64,000 nt of DNA from Hydractinia symbiolongicarpus (GCF_029227915.1 NC_079880.1:27275501-27339500), one strand, 5' to 3'; numbered from the stretch's first letter, positions 24,001 to 37,400 are shown. Notes: a model not told the origin generated them from the sequence alone. Numbers and translations are program-made.

Positions 24001-27000
24001 TAAATTTTTAAATGAAGCGCTGCCACAGCGCCAAGTGCAATCGCTGAGTTCCAACAATCATGTCAAATTAAAAAGAATGTTTTTTCTTGGGGTCCAATTA
24101 TCTTATTTATCACATTTATCAGGTCACAGTCCAAAGTTAGTTCAATTAAGTCCCACAGTCAATCGTTTCACTGTTAAAAGCGATGCGTCCTAGTAATATC
24201 AGAAAAGTAGGGTTAAATACATGTTGGTACGAATATGTGACCAAACCGTTGTAACTCAAACGGACTGATACCGTTAGAATGTCATTGAAAGGTAGTTTTT
24301 GAAACTGTCTCTATTTCTTCAGCACGCAATAACGGCTAGGATTGGTCCCACAGTAAAAAATGACTTATTTATCTATATTTTTAAATGAAGCGCTTCCAAA
24401 GAGCCAAGTGCAATCGCTGAGTTCCAAAAATCATGTCAAACTAAGAAAAATGTAATTTCTTGGAGTCCAGTTGGCTCACTTATCACATTTATCAGGTCAC
24501 AGGCCAATGTTAGTTCAATTAAGTCCCACAGTAAATCATTTCATTGTTAAAAGAGCGATATAACTTAGTAATATCGGAAAAATGTCACTAAATACATGTT
24601 GTTACGAATATGTGACGCGGCCGTTGTATCTCAAACAGATTGATACAGCCACGAAGTCAATGAGATTTAGTTTTTGAGAATGTCTCTATTTCTTGAGTGC
24701 GCGCTAACGGCCAGGATTGGTCCCACAGTAAAAAAAGACTGATTTATCTAAATTTTTAAAAAAAGCGCTACCACAGAGCATAGTGTACTCGCTGAATTCC
24801 AGCAATCATCTCGAATTAAGAAGAATGTTAATCCTTGGAGTCCAATTAGCTCATTTATCGCATCTATAATGTCACAGTCCAGGATCAGTTCAATTAAGTC
24901 CCACAGTCAATCGCTTCATTGTTAAAAGCGATACAACTTTGTAATATCAGAAAAATATCGCTAAATACATGTTGGTACGAATATGTGACCCAACCGTTGT
25001 AACTCAAACGAACTGACACCGTTAGAAATCCAGTGAAATGTAGTATTTGAACCTGTCTCTATTTCCCCAGCGCGCAATAACGGCTAGGATTGGTCCCACA
25101 GTAAAAAATGACTTATTTATCTAAATTTTTAAATGAAGCGCTACCACTGCGCCCAGTGTAATCGCTGAGTTCCGGCAATCATTTCAAATTAAGAAGAATG
25201 TTACTTCTTGGAGTCCAATTGTCTCACTTATCACATTTATAAGGTCACAGACCAAAGTTAGTTCAATTAAGTCCCAAAGTCAATCCTTTCATTGTTAAAA
25301 GCGATATAACTTAGTAATACCGGAAAAATGTCAGTAAATACATGTTGGTACGAATATGTGACGCAGCCGTTGTATCTCAAACGGATTGATACCGCCACGA
25401 AGTCAATGAGATTTAGTTTTTGAGAATGTCTCTATTTCTTCAGTGCGTGCTAACGGACAGGATTGGTCCCACAGTAAAAAAAGACTTATTTATCTAAATT
25501 TTTAAAAAAAGCGCTACCACAGAGCATAGTGTACTTACTGAAATCCAGAAATCATGTCAATTTAAGAAGAATGTTATTCCTTGGAGTCCACTTGGCTCGT
25601 TTATCACATTTATCAGGTCACAGACCAAAGTTAGTTCAATTAAGTCCCACAGTCAATCGTTTCATTGTTAAAAGCGATATAACTTAGTAATATCGCAAAT
25701 ATGTCACTAAATACATGTTGGTACGAATATGTGACGCAGCCGTTGTATCTCAAACGGATTGATACCGCCACGAAGTCAATGAGGTGTAGTTTTTGAGAAT
25801 ATCTCTATTTCTTCAGTGCGTGCTAACGGCCATGATTGGTCCCACAGTAAAAAAGGACTTATTTATCTAAATATTTAAAAAAAAGCGCTACCACAGAGCA
25901 TAGTGCACTCGCTGAATCCAAGCAATCATGTCGAATTAAGAAGAATGTTATTTCTTGTAGTCAAACTGGCACATTTATCACATTTATAAGGTCAAAGTCC
26001 AAAATCAGTTCAATTAAGTCCCACAGTCAAACGTTTCACTGTTAAAAGCGATGCAACCTAGTAATATTCGAATACTATCGCTAAATACATGTTTGGACGA
26101 ATATGTGACGAAACCGTTGTATCTCAAAGTGACTGATACCGTTAGAACGTCATTGAAATGTAGTTTTTGAAACTGTCCGCCTTTCTTCAGCACGCAATAA
26201 CGGCTAGGATTGGTCCCACAGTAAAGAATGACTTATTTATCTCAATTTTTAAATGAAGCGTTTTCACAGCGCCCAGTGTAATCGCTGAGTTCCAACAATC
26301 ATGTCAAATTAAAAAGAATGTTATTTCTTGGGGTCCAATTGTCTTATTTATCACATTTATCAGGTCACAGTCCAAAGTTAGTTCAATTAAGTCCCACAGT
26401 CAATCGTTTCACCGTTAAAAGCGATGCAACCTAGTAAAATCGGAAAAAAATCACTAAATACATGTTGGTACGATAATGTGACGCAACCGTTGTAACTCAA
26501 ACGGACTAATACTGTTAGAACGTCATTGAAAGGTAGTTTTTGAAAGTGTCTCTATTTCTTCAGCGTGCAATAACGACTCGGATTGGTCCCACAGTAAAAA
26601 ATGACTTATTTATCTAAATTTTTAAATGAAGCGCTGCCACAGCGCCAAGTGCAATCGCTGAGTTCCAACAATCATGTCAAAGTAAGAAGAATATTATTTT
26701 TTAGAGTCCAGTTGGCTCACTTATCACATTTATATGGTCACAGGCCAAAGTTAGTTCAATTAAGTGCTACAGTCAATCATTTCATTGTTAAAAGCGATAT
26801 AACTTAGTAATATCGGAAAAATGTCACTAAATACATGTTGGTACGAATATATGACGCAGCCGTTGTATCTTAAACGGATTGATACCGCCATGAAGTCAAT
26901 GAGATTTAGTTTTTGAGAATGTCTCTATTTCTTCAGTGCGTGCTAACGGCTAGGATTGGTCCCACAGTAAAGAATGACTTATTTATCTAAAGTTTTAAAT

Positions 27001-27346
27001 GAAGTGCTACCACAGCGCCCAGTGTAATCGCTGAGTTCCGGCAATCATTTCAAATTAAGAAGAATGTCACTTCTTGGAGTCCAATTGTCTCATTTATCAC
27101 ATTTATCATGTTACAGTCCAAAGTTAGTTTAATTAAGTCCCACCGACAATCGTTTCACTGTTAAAAGCGATGCATCCTAGTTACATCAGAAAAATAGGGC
27201 TAAATACATGTTGGTACGATTATGTGACCAAACCGTTGTAACTCAGACGGACTGATACCGTTGGAACGTCATTAAAAGGTAGTTTTTGAAACTGTCTCTT
27301 TTTCTTCAGCACGCAATAACGGCTAGGATTGGTCCCACAGTAAAAA
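21001..27346 (+). repeat. Six- to eight-monomer higher-order units
   Basis: Landmarks 21001, 21374 and 21747 are E, F and D. Then A'-C-B-G-D-E occupies 22120-24359 (2,240 bp), and A'-C-B-G-K-D-E-F occupies 24360-27346. The first unit lacks a K because its G monomer at 23241 switches to K sequence near 23440. The E at 23987 switches to D near 24065. Shared marks include GCTTCCAAAGAGCCAAGTG in both A' monomers and GTTAAAAGAGCGATAT in their tails. Confidence 0.85.
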
Positions 27347-27721
27347 ATGACTTATTTATCTAAATTTTTAAATGAAGCGCTTCCACAGCGCCAAGTGCAA
27401 TCGCTGAGTTCCAAAAATCATGTCAAACTAAGAAAAATGTAATTTCTTGGAGTCCAGTTGGCTCACTTATCACATTTATAAGGTCACAGGCCAATGTTAG
27501 TTCAATTAAGTCCCACAGTGAATCATTTCATTGTTAAAAAAGCGATATAACTTAGTAATATCGGAAAAATGTCACTAAATACATGTTGGTTTGAATATGT
27601 GACGCGACCGTTTTATCTCAAACGGATTGATACCGCCACGAAGTCAATGAGATTTAGTTTTTGAGAATGTCTCTATTTCTTGAGTGCGCGCTAACGGCCA
27701 GGATTGGTCCCACAGTAAAAA
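27347..27721 (+). repeat. Type A' monomer (375 bp)
   Basis: Recognised by CCAAAAATCATGTCAAAC followed by CTAAGAAAAATGTAATTTC. Its tail carries GTTAAAAAAGCGATAT, two A residues more than the usual GTTAAAAGCGAT, which explains the 375 bp length. It also has the private variant TTGGTTTGAATATG in place of TTGGTACGAATATG. Near-copies sit at landmarks 11295, 31457, 35568, 39679, 54039 and 58894. Related forms without the TTTGAA variant are at 22120 and 24360. Confidence 0.85.
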
Positions 27722-28094
27722 AAGACTGATTTATCTAAATTTTTAAAAAAAGCGCTACCACAGACCATAGTGTACTCGCTGAATTCCAACAATCATCTCG
27801 AATTAAGAAGAATGTTATTCCTTGGAGTCCAATTAGCTTATTTATCGCATTTATAATGTCACAGTCCAGAATCAGTTCAATTAAGTCCCACAGTCAATCG
27901 CTTCACTGTTAAAAGCGATACAACTTTGTAATATCGGTAAAAAATCACTAAATACATGTTGGTACGAATATGTGACGCAACCGTTGTAACTCAAACGGAC
28001 TTACACCGTTAGAACGTCATTGAAAGGTAGTTTTTGAAACTGTCTCTAATTCTTCAGCGCGCAATAACGGCTAGGATTGGTCCCACAGTAAAAA
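27722..28094 (+). repeat. Type C monomer
   Basis: Recognised by an AAG rather than ATG landmark, then AAGACTGATTTATC, AGCGCTACCACAG and TCATCTCGAATTAAG, and a CGCATCTATAATG-like stretch. It is the most widespread type and occurs in every region from landmark 478 to 63544. In the first 7 kb it lies between A and D. From 11 kb on it usually follows A' or F. The loss of ATG and in-frame stops show that the repeat has no conserved reading frame. Confidence 0.85.
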
Positions 28095-28467
28095 ATGACT
28101 TATTTATCTAAATTTTTATATGAAGCGCTACCACTGCGCCCAGTGCACTCGCTGAATCCAAGCAATCATGTCGAATTAAGAAGAATGTTACTTCTTGTAG
28201 TCAAACTGGCACATTTATCACATTTATAAGGTCAAAGTCCAAAATCAGTTCAATTAAGTCCCACAGTCAAACGTTTCACTGTTAAAAGCGATGCAACCTA
28301 GTAATATTCGAATACTATCGCTAAATACATGTTTGGACGAATATGTGATGAAACCGTTGTAACTCAAAGTGACTGATACCGTTAGAACGTCATTAAAATG
28401 TAGTTTTTGAAACTGTCGCCCTTTCTTCAGCACGCGATAACGGCTAGGATTGGTCCCACAGTAAAGA
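28095..28467 (+). repeat. Type B / K-like chimeric monomer
   Basis: It begins as type B (TTTTTATATGAAGCGCTACCACTGCGCCCAGTG) but switches to type K sequence from about 28146 (ACTCGCTGAATCCAAGC, then TGTAGTCAAACTGGCAC). The type B body seen at 12043 instead reads on into TAATCGCTGAGTTCCGG. The chimera is repeated in the eleven-mer copies at landmarks 32205, 36316 and 40427, so the exchange predates the eleven-mer amplification. Confidence 0.8.
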
Positions 28468-28840
28468 ATGACTTATTTATCTAAATTTTTTAAAAAAGCG
28501 CTACCACAGAGCATAGTGTACTTACTGAAATCCAGCAATCATGTCAATTTAAGAAGAATATTATTCCTTGGAGTCCAGTTGGCTCGTTTATCACATTTAT
28601 CAGGTCACAGACCAAAGTTAGTTCAATTAAGTCCCACAGTCAATCGTTTCATTGTTAAAAGCGATATAACTTAGTAATATCGCAAATATGTCACTAAATA
28701 CATGTTGGTACGAATATGTGACGCAGCCGTTGTATCTCAAACGGATTGATACCGCCACGAAGTCAATGAGGTGTAGTTTTTGAGAATATCTCTATTTCTT
28801 CAGTGCGTGCTAACGGCCATGATTGGTCCCACAGTAAAAA
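28468..28840 (+). repeat. Type G monomer
   Basis: Recognised by GTACTTACTGAAATCCAG and GTCAATTTAAGAAGAAT, with TTGGCTCGTTTATC. Other clear examples are at 7938, 8311, 8684, 9803, 12416, 32578, 36689 and 40800. A G' variant, with an extra T in the T-run before the A-run (landmarks 30336, 34447, 38558, 43042, 45285, 47527, 61137), is 374 bp long. That single-base slip moves the downstream sequence into another frame, which argues against coding. Confidence 0.85.
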
Positions 28841-29214
28841 AGGACTTACTTATCTAAATATTTAAAAAATAGCGCTACCACAGAGCATAGTGCACTCGCT
28901 GAATCCAAGCAATCATGTCGAATTAAGAAGAATGTTATTTCTTGTAGTCAAACTGGCACATTTATCACATTTATAAGGTCAAAGTCCAAAATCAGTTCAA
29001 TTAAGTCCCACAGCCAAACGTTTCACTGTTAAAAGCGATGCAACCTAGTAATATTCGAATACTATCGCTAAATACATGTTTGGACGAATATGTGACGAAA
29101 CCGTTGTAACTCAAACGGACTGATACTGTTAGAACGTCTTTGAAAGGTAGTTTTTGAAACTGTCTCTATTTCTTCAGCTTGCAATAACGACTCGGATTGG
29201 TCCCACAGTTAAAA
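28841..29214 (+). repeat. Type K monomer (374 bp)
   Basis: Recognised by an AGG landmark in AAAAAGGACTTA, then TGTAGTCAAACTGGCAC, GTCAAAGTCCAAAATC, AATATTCGAATACTATC and ATGTTTGGACGAA. It normally follows a G-type monomer, whose tail carries GATTGATACCGCC and the CCATGATTGG box. The first clear member is at 13535, and the type is absent from the first 13 kb. The extra base lies in the A-run before GCGCTACC or an equivalent slip nearby. Confidence 0.85.
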
Positions 29215-29586
29215 ATGACTTATTTATCTAAATTTTTAAATGAAGCGCTGCCACAGCGCCAAGTGCAATCGCTGAGTTCCAACAATCATATCAAAGTAAG
29301 AAAAATGTTACTTCTTGGAGTCCAGTTGGCTCACTTATCAAATTTATATGGTCACAGGCCAAAGTTAGTTCAATTAAGTGCCACAGTCAATCATTTCATT
29401 GTTAAAAGCGATATAACTTAGTAATTTCGGAAAAATGTCACTAAATACATGTTGGTACGAATATATGACGCAGCCGTTGTATCTTAAACGGATTGATACC
29501 GCCTTGAAGTCAATGAGATTTAGTTTTTAGAATGTCTCTATTTCTTCAGTGCGTGCTAACGGCTAGGATTGGTCCCACAGTAAAGA
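29215..29586 (+). repeat. Type E monomer
   Basis: Recognised upstream by TTGCAATAACGACTC and inside by GCCACAGCGCCAAGTGCAA and AAGTGCCACAGTCAATC. This copy is 372 bp because TTTTTGAGAATG has become TTTTTAGAATG at about 29527. E monomers hold the longest open frames in the window, 68 codons from the landmark ATG. They occur at 3462, 4954, 6073, 7192, 9057, 21001, 23987 (chimeric), 26601, 33325, 37436, 41920, 44163, 46406, 48648-49394, 55161 and 60016. Confidence 0.85.
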
Positions 29587-29961
29587 ATGACTTATTTATC
29601 TAAAGTTTTAAATAAAGCGCTACCACAGCGCCCAGTGTAATCGCTGAGTTCCGGCAATCATTTCAAATTAAGAAGAATGTCACTTCTTGGAGTCCAATTG
29701 TCCCATTTATCACATTTATCATGTTACAGTCCAATGTTAGTTCAATTAAGTCCCACAGTCAATCATTTCATTGTTAAAAAAGCGATATAACTTAGTAATA
29801 TCGGAAAAATGTCACTAAATACATGTTGGTACGAATATGTGACGCGCCCGTTGTATCTCAAACGCATTGATACCGCCACGAAGTCAATGAGATTTAGTTT
29901 TTGAGAATGTCTCTATTTCTTGAGTGCGCGCTAACGGCCAGGATTGGTCCCACAGTAAAAA
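29587..29961 (+). repeat. Type F monomer (375 bp)
   Basis: Recognised by AAAGTTTTAAAT near the landmark, GTTCCGGCAATCATTTC and GTCACTTCTTGGAGTCC. Older members (7565, 9430, 10922, 26974, 53666, 58521) carry CCCACCGACAATCG and a 373 bp body. Members in the eleven-mer and six-mer have CAATGTTAGTTC and the GTTAAAAAAGCGATAT tail of A', giving 375 bp. The later F form therefore looks like an F/A' recombinant. Confidence 0.8.
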
Positions 29962-31083
29962 AAGACTGATTTATCTAAATTTTTAAAAAAAAGCGCTACC
30001 ACAGAGCATAGTGTACTCGCTGAATTCCAGCAATCATCTCGAATTAAGAAAAATGTTATTCCTTGGAGTCCAATTATCTCATTTATCGCATCTATAATGT
30101 CACAGTCCAGAATCAGTTCAATTAAGTCCCACAGTCAATCGCTTCACTGTTAAAAGCGATACAACTTTGTAATATCGGTAAAAAATCACTAAATACATGT
30201 TGGTACGAATATGTGACGCAACCGCTGTAACTCAAACGGACTGACACCGTTAGAACGTCATTGAAAGGTATTTTTTGAAACTGTCTCTAATTCTTCAGCG
30301 CGCAATAACGGCTAGGATTGGTCCCACAGTAAAAAATGACTTATTTATCTCAATTTTTTAAAAAAAGCGCTACCACAGAGCATAGTGTACTTACTGAAAT
30401 CCAGCAATCATGTCAATTTAAGAAAAATATTATTCCTTGGAGTCCAGTTGGCTCGTTTATCACATTTATCAGGTCACAGACCAAAGTTAGTTCAATTAAG
30501 TCCCACAGTCAATCGTTTCATTGTTAAAAGCGATATAATTTAGTAATATCGCAAATATGTCACTAAATACATGTTGGTACGAATATGTGACGCAGCCGTT
30601 GTATCTCAAACGGATTGATACCGCCACGAAGTCAATGAGGTGTAGTTTTTGAGAATATCTCTATTTCTTCAGTGCGTGCTAACGGCCATGATTGGTCCCA
30701 CAGTAAAAAAGGACTTACTTATCTAAATATTTAAAAAAAAGCGCTACCACAGAGCATAGTGCACTCGCTGAATCCAAGCAATCATGTCGAAATAAGAAGA
30801 ATGTTATTTCTTGTAGTCAAACTGGCACATTTATCACATTTATAAGGTCAAAGTCCAAAATCAGTTCAATTAAGTCCCACAGCCAAACGTTTCACTGTTA
30901 AAAGCGATGCAACCTAGTAATATTCGAATACTATCGCTAAATACATGTTTGGACGAATATGTGACGAAACCGTTGTAACTCAAAGTGACTGATACCGTTA
31001 GAACGTCATTGAAATGTAGTTTTTGAAACTGTCGCCCTTTCTTCAGCACGCGATAACGGCTAGGATTGGTCCCACAGTAAAGA

Positions 31084-31456
31084 ATGACTTATTTATCTCA
31101 ATTTTTAAATGAAGGGCTTCCACAGCGCCCAGTGTAATCGCTGAGTTCCAACAATCATGTCAAATTAAAAAGAATGTTATTTCTTGGGGTCCAACTGTCT
31201 TATTTATTACATTTATCAGGTCACAGTCCAAAGTTAGTTCAATTAAGTCCCACAGTCAATCGTTTCACTGTTAAAAGCGATGCAACCTAGTAAAATCGGA
31301 AAAAAATCACTAAATACATGTTGGTACGATAATGTGACGCAACCGTTGTAACTCAAACGGACTGATACCGTTGGAACGTCATTAAAAGGTAGTTTTTGAA
31401 ACTGTCTCTTTTTCTTAAGCACGCAATAACGGCTAGGATTGGTCCCACAGTAAAAA
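31084..31456 (+). repeat. Type D monomer
   Basis: Recognised by AAATTAAAAAGAATG, TTTCTTGGGGTCCAA, CTTATTTAT(C/T)ACATTT, TAAAATCGGAAAAAAATC and GTACGATAATGTGACGC. Members run from 1970 and 3089 in the first region to 59643 near the end. The eleven-mer and six-mer copies share the private change GAAGGGCTTCC in place of GAAGCGCTTCC, which marks them as a recent lineage. Confidence 0.85.
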
Positions 31457-34400
31457 ATGACTTATTTATCTAAATTTTTAAATGAAGCGCTTCCACAGCG
31501 CCAAATGCAATCGCTGAGTTCCAAAAATCATGTCAAACTAAGAAAAATGTAATTTCTTGGAGTCCAGTTGGCTCACTTATCACATTTATAAGGTCACAGG
31601 CCAATGTTAGTTCAATTAAGTCCCACAGTGAATCATTTCATTGTTAAAAAAGCGATATAACTTAGTAATATCGGAAAAATGTCACTAAATACATGTTGGT
31701 TTGAATATGTGACGCGACCGTTTTATCTCAAACGGATTGATACCGCCACGAAGTCAATGAGATTTAGTTTTTGAGAATGTCTCTATTTCTTGAGTGCGCA
31801 CTAACGGCCAGGATTGGTCCCACAGTAAAAAAAGACTGATTTATCTAAATTTTTAAAAAAAGCGCTACCACAGACCATAGTGTACTCGCTGAATTCCAAC
31901 AATCATCTCGAATTAAGAAGAATGTTATTCCTTGGAGTCCAATTAGCTTATTTATCGCATTTATAATGTAACAGTCCAGAATCAGTTCAATTAAGTCCCA
32001 CAGTCAATCGCTTCACTGTTAAAAGCGATACAACTTTGTAATATCGGTAAAAAATCACTAAATACATGTTGGTACGAATATGTGACGCAACCGTTGTAAC
32101 TCAAACGGACTTACACCGTTAGAACGTCATTGAAAGGTAGTTTTTGAAACTGTCTCTAATTCTTCAGCGCGCAATAACGGCTAGGATTGGTCCCACAGTA
32201 AAAAATGACTTATTTATCTAAATTTTTATATGAAGCGCTACCACTGCGCCCAGTGCACTCGCTGAATCCAAGCAATCATGTCGAATTAAGAAGAATGTTA
32301 CTTCTTGTAGTCAAACTGGCACATTTATCACATTTATAAGGTCAAAGTCCAAAATCAGTTCAATTAAGTCCCACAGTCAAACGTTTCACTGTTAAAAGCG
32401 ATGCAACCTAGTAATATTCGAATACTATCGCTAAATACATGTTTGGACGAATATGTGATGAAACCGTTGTAACTCAAAGTGACTGATACCGTTAGAACGT
32501 CATTAAAATGTAGTTTTTGAAACTGTCGCCCTTTCTTCAGCACGCGATAACGGCTAGGATTGGTCCCACAGTAAAGAATGACTTATTTATCTAAATTTTT
32601 TAAAAAAGCGCTACCACAGAGCATAGTGTACTTACTGAAATCCAGCAATCATGTCAATTTAAGAAGAATATTATTCCTTGGAGTCCAGTTGGCTCGTTTA
32701 TCACATTTATCAGGTCACAGACCAAAGTTAGTTCAATTAAGTCCCACAGTCAATCGTTTCATTGTTAAAAGCGATATAACTTAGTAATATCGCAAATATG
32801 TCACTAAATACATGTTGGTACGAATATGTGACGCAGCCGTTGTATCTCAAACGGATTGATACCGCCACGAAGTCAATGAGGTGTAGTTTTTGAGAATATC
32901 TCTATTTCTTCAGTGCGTGCTAACGGCCATGATTGGTCCCACAGTAAAAAAGGACTTACTTATCTAAATATTTAAAAAATAGCGCTACCACAGAGCATAG
33001 TGCACTCGCTGAATCCAAGCAATCATGTCGAATTAAGAAGAATGTTATTTCTTGTAGTCAAACTGGCACATTTATCACATTTATAAGGTCAAAGTCCAAA
33101 ATCAGTTCAATTAAGTCCCACAGCCAAACGTTTCACTGTTAAAAGCGATGCAACCTAGTAATATTCGAATACTATCGCTAAATACATGTTTGGACGAATA
33201 TGTGACGAAACCGTTGTAACTCAAACGGACTGATACTGTTAGAACGTCTTTGAAAGGTAGTTTTTGAAACTGTCTCTATTTCTTCAGCTTGCAATAACGA
33301 CTCGGATTGGTCCCACAGTTAAAAATGACTTATTTATCTAAATTTTTAAATGAAGCGCTGCCACAGCGCCAAGTGCAATCGCTGAGTTCCAACAATCATA
33401 TCAAAGTAAGAAAAATGTTACTTCTTGGAGTCCAGTTGGCTCACTTATCACATTTATATGGTCACAGGCCAAAGTTAGTTCAATTAAGTGCCACAGTCAA
33501 TCATTTCATTGTTAAAAGCGATATAACTTAGTAATTTCGGAAAAATGTCACTAAATACATGTTGGTACGAATATATGACGCAGCCGTTGTATCTTAAACG
33601 GATTGATACCGCCTTGAAGTCAATGAGATTTAGTTTTTGAGAATGTCTCTATTTCTTCAGTGCGTGCTAACGGCTAGGATTGGTCCCACAGTAAAGAATG
33701 ACTTATTTATCTAAAGTTTTAAATAAAGCGCTACCACAGCGCCCAGTGTAATCGCTGAGTTCCGGCAATCATTTCAAATTAAGAAGAATGTCACTTCTTG
33801 GAGTCCAATTGTCCCATTTATCACATTTATCATGTTACAGTCCAATGTTAGTTCAATTAAGTCCCACAGTCAATCATTTCATTGTTAAAAAAGCGATATA
33901 ACTTAGTAATATCGGAAAAATGTCACTAAATACATGTTGGTACGAATATGTGACGCGCCCGTTGTATCTCAAACGCATTGATACCGCCACGAAGTCAATG
34001 AGATTTAGTTTTTGAGAATGTCTCTATTTCTTGAGTGCGCGCTAACGGCCAGGATTGGTCCCACAGTAAAAAAAGACTGATTTATCTAAATTTTTAAAAA
34101 AAAGCGCTACCACAGAGCATAGTGTACTCGCTGAATTCCAGCAATCATCTCGAATTAAGAAAAATGTTATTCCTTGGAGTCCAATTATCTCATTTATCGC
34201 ATCTATAATGTCACAGTCCAGAATCAGTTCAATTAAGTCCCACAGTCAATCGCTTCACTGTTAAAAGCGATACAACTTTGTAATATCGGTAAAAAATCAC
34301 TAAATACATGTTGGTACGAATATGTGACGCAACCGCTGTAACTCAAACGGACTGACACCGTTAGAACGTCATTGAAAGGTATTTTTTGAAACTGTCTCTA

Positions 34401-37400
34401 ATTCTTCAGCGCGCAATAACGGCTAGGATTGGTCCCACAGTAAAAAATGACTTATTTATCTCAATTTTTTAAAAAAAGCGCTACCACAGAGCATAGTGTA
34501 CTTACTGAAATCCAGCAATCATGTCAATTTAAGAAAAATATTATTCCTTGGAGTCCAGTTGGCTCGTTTATCACATTTATCAGGTCACAGACCAAAGTTA
34601 GTTCAATTAAGTCCCACAGTCAATCGTTTCATTGTTAAAAGCGATATAATTTAGTAATATCGCAAATATGTCACTAAATACATGTTGCTACGAATATGTG
34701 ACGCAGCCGTTGTATCTCAAACGGATTGATACCGCCACGAAGTCAATGAGGTGTAGTTTTTGAGAATATCTCTATTTCTTCAGTGCGTGCTAACGGCCAT
34801 GATTGGTCCCACAGTAAAAAAGGACTTACTTATCTAAATATTTAAAAAAAAGCGCTACCACAGAGCATAGTGCAATCGCTGAATCCAAGCAATCATGTCG
34901 AAATAAGAAGAATGTTATTTCTTGTAGTCAAACTGGCACATTTATCACATTTATAAGGTCAAAGTCCAAAATCAGTTCAATTAAGTCCCACAGCCAAACG
35001 TTTCACTGTTAAAAGCGATGCAACCTAGTAATATTCGAATACTATCGCTAAATACATGTTTGGACGAATATGTGACGAAACCGTTGTAACTCAAAGTGAC
35101 TGATACCGTTAGAACGTCATTGAAATGTAGTTTTTGAAACTGTCGCCCTTTCTTCAGCACGCGATAACGGCTAGGATTGGTCCCACAGTAAAGAATGACT
35201 TATTTATCTCAATTTTTAAATGAAGGGCTTCCACAGCGCCCAGTGTAATCGCTGAGTTCCAACAATCATGTCAAATTAAAAAGAATGTTATTTCTTGGGG
35301 TCCAACTGTCTTATTTATTACATTTATCAGGTCACAGTCCAAAGTTAGTTCAATTAAGTCCCACAGTCAATCGTTTCACTGTTAAAAGCGATGCAACCTA
35401 GTAAAATCGGAAAAAAATCACTAAATACATGTTGGTACGATAATGTGACGCAACCGTTGTAACTCAAACGGACTGATACCGTTGGAACGTCATTAAAAGG
35501 TAGTTTTTGAAACTGTCTCTTTTTCTTAAGCACGCAATAACGGCTAGGATTGGTCCCACAGTAAAAAATGACTTATTTATCTAAATTTTTAAATGAAGCG
35601 CTTCCACAGCGCCAAGTGCAATCGCTGAGTTCCAAAAATCATGTCAAACTAAGAAAAATGTAATTTCTTGGAGTCCAGTTGGCTCACTTATCACATTTAT
35701 AAGGTCACAGGCCAATGTTAGTTCAATTAAGTCCCACAGTGAATCATTTCATTGTTAAAAAAGCGATATAACTTAGTAATATCGGAAAAATGTCACTAAA
35801 TACATGTTGGTTTGAATATGTGACGCGACCGTTTTATCTCAAACGGATTGATACCGCCACGAAGTCAATGAGATTTAGTTTTTGAGAATGTCTCTATTTC
35901 TTGAGTGCGCACTAACGGCCAGGATTGGTCCCACAGTAAAAAAAGACTGATTTATCTAAATTTTTAAAAAAAGCGCTACCACAGACCATAGTGTACTCGC
36001 TGAATTCCAACAATCATCTCGAATTAAGAAGAATGTTATTCCTTGGAGTCCAATTAGCTTATTTATCGCATTTATAATGTCACAGTCCAGAATCAGTTCA
36101 ATTAAGTCCCACAGTCAATCGCTTCACTGTTAAAAGCGATACAACTTTGTAATATCGGTAAAAAATCACTAAATACATGTTGGTACGAATATGTGACGCA
36201 ACCGTTGTAACTCAAACGGACTTACACCGTTAGAACGTCATTGAAAGGTAGTTTTTGAAACTGTCTCTAATTCTTCAGCGCGCAATAACGGCTAGGATTG
36301 GTCCCACAGTAAAAAATGACTTATTTATCTAAATTTTTATATGAAGCGCTACCACTGCGCCCAGTGCACTCGCTGAATCCAAGCAATCATGTCGAATTAA
36401 GAAGAATGTTACTTCTTGTAGTCAAACTGGCACATTTATCACATTTATAAGGTCAAAGTCCAAAATCAGTTCAATTAAGTCCCACAGTCAAACGTTTCAC
36501 TGTTAAAAGCGATGCAACCTAGTAATATTCGAATACTATCGCTAAATACATGTTTGGACGAATATGTGATGAAACCGTTGTAACTCAAAGTGACTGATAC
36601 CGTTAGAACGTCATTAAAATGTAGTTTTTGAAACTGTCGCCCTTTCTTCAGCACGCGATAACGGCTAGGATTGGTCCCACAGTAAAGAATGACTTATTTA
36701 TCTAAATTTTTTAAAAAAGCGCTACCACAGAGCATAGTGTACTTACTGAAATCCAGCAATCATGTCAATTTAAGAAGAATATTATTCCTTGGAGTCCAGT
36801 TGGCTCGTTTATCACATTTATCAGGTCACAGACCAAAGTTAGTTCAATTAAGTCCCACAGTCAATCGTTTCATTGTTAAAAGCGATATAACTTAGTAATA
36901 TCGCAAATATGTCACTAAATACATGTTGGTACGAATATGTGACGCAGCCGTTGTATCTCAAACGGATTGATACCGCCACGAAGTCAATGAGGTGTAGTTT
37001 TTGAGAATATCTCTATTTCTTCAGTGCGTGCTAACGGCCATGATTGGTCCCACAGTAAAAAAGGACTTACTTATCTAAATATTTAAAAAATAGCGCTACC
37101 ACAGAGCATAGTGCACTCGCTGAATCCAAGCAATCATGTCGAATTAAGAAGAATGTTATTTCTTGTAGTCAAACTGTCTTATTTATTACATTTATCAGGT
37201 CACAGTCCAAAGTTAGTTCAATTAAGTCCCACAGTCAATCGTTTCACTGTTAAAAGCGATGCAACCTAGTAAAATCGGAAAAAAATCACTAAATACATGT
37301 TGGTACAATAATGTGACGCAACCGTTGTAACTCAAACGGACTGATACTGTTAGAACGTCTTTGAAAGGTAGTTTTTGAAACTGTCTCTATTTCTTCAGCT

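Noticed and set aside
29197-29421. 74-codon version of the same frame
   Set aside because: The extra six codons come from reading upstream to a TTG in the GATTGG box of E monomers. The body is the same satellite frame, so this is not an independent gene.
30336-30527. 63-codon open frame in G' monomers with a different C-terminal part (also 34447, 38558, 43042, 45285, 61137)
   Set aside because: It begins like the other frames but a one-base slip in the T/A run shifts the rest. A reading frame that tolerates such slips across copies is not under coding constraint.
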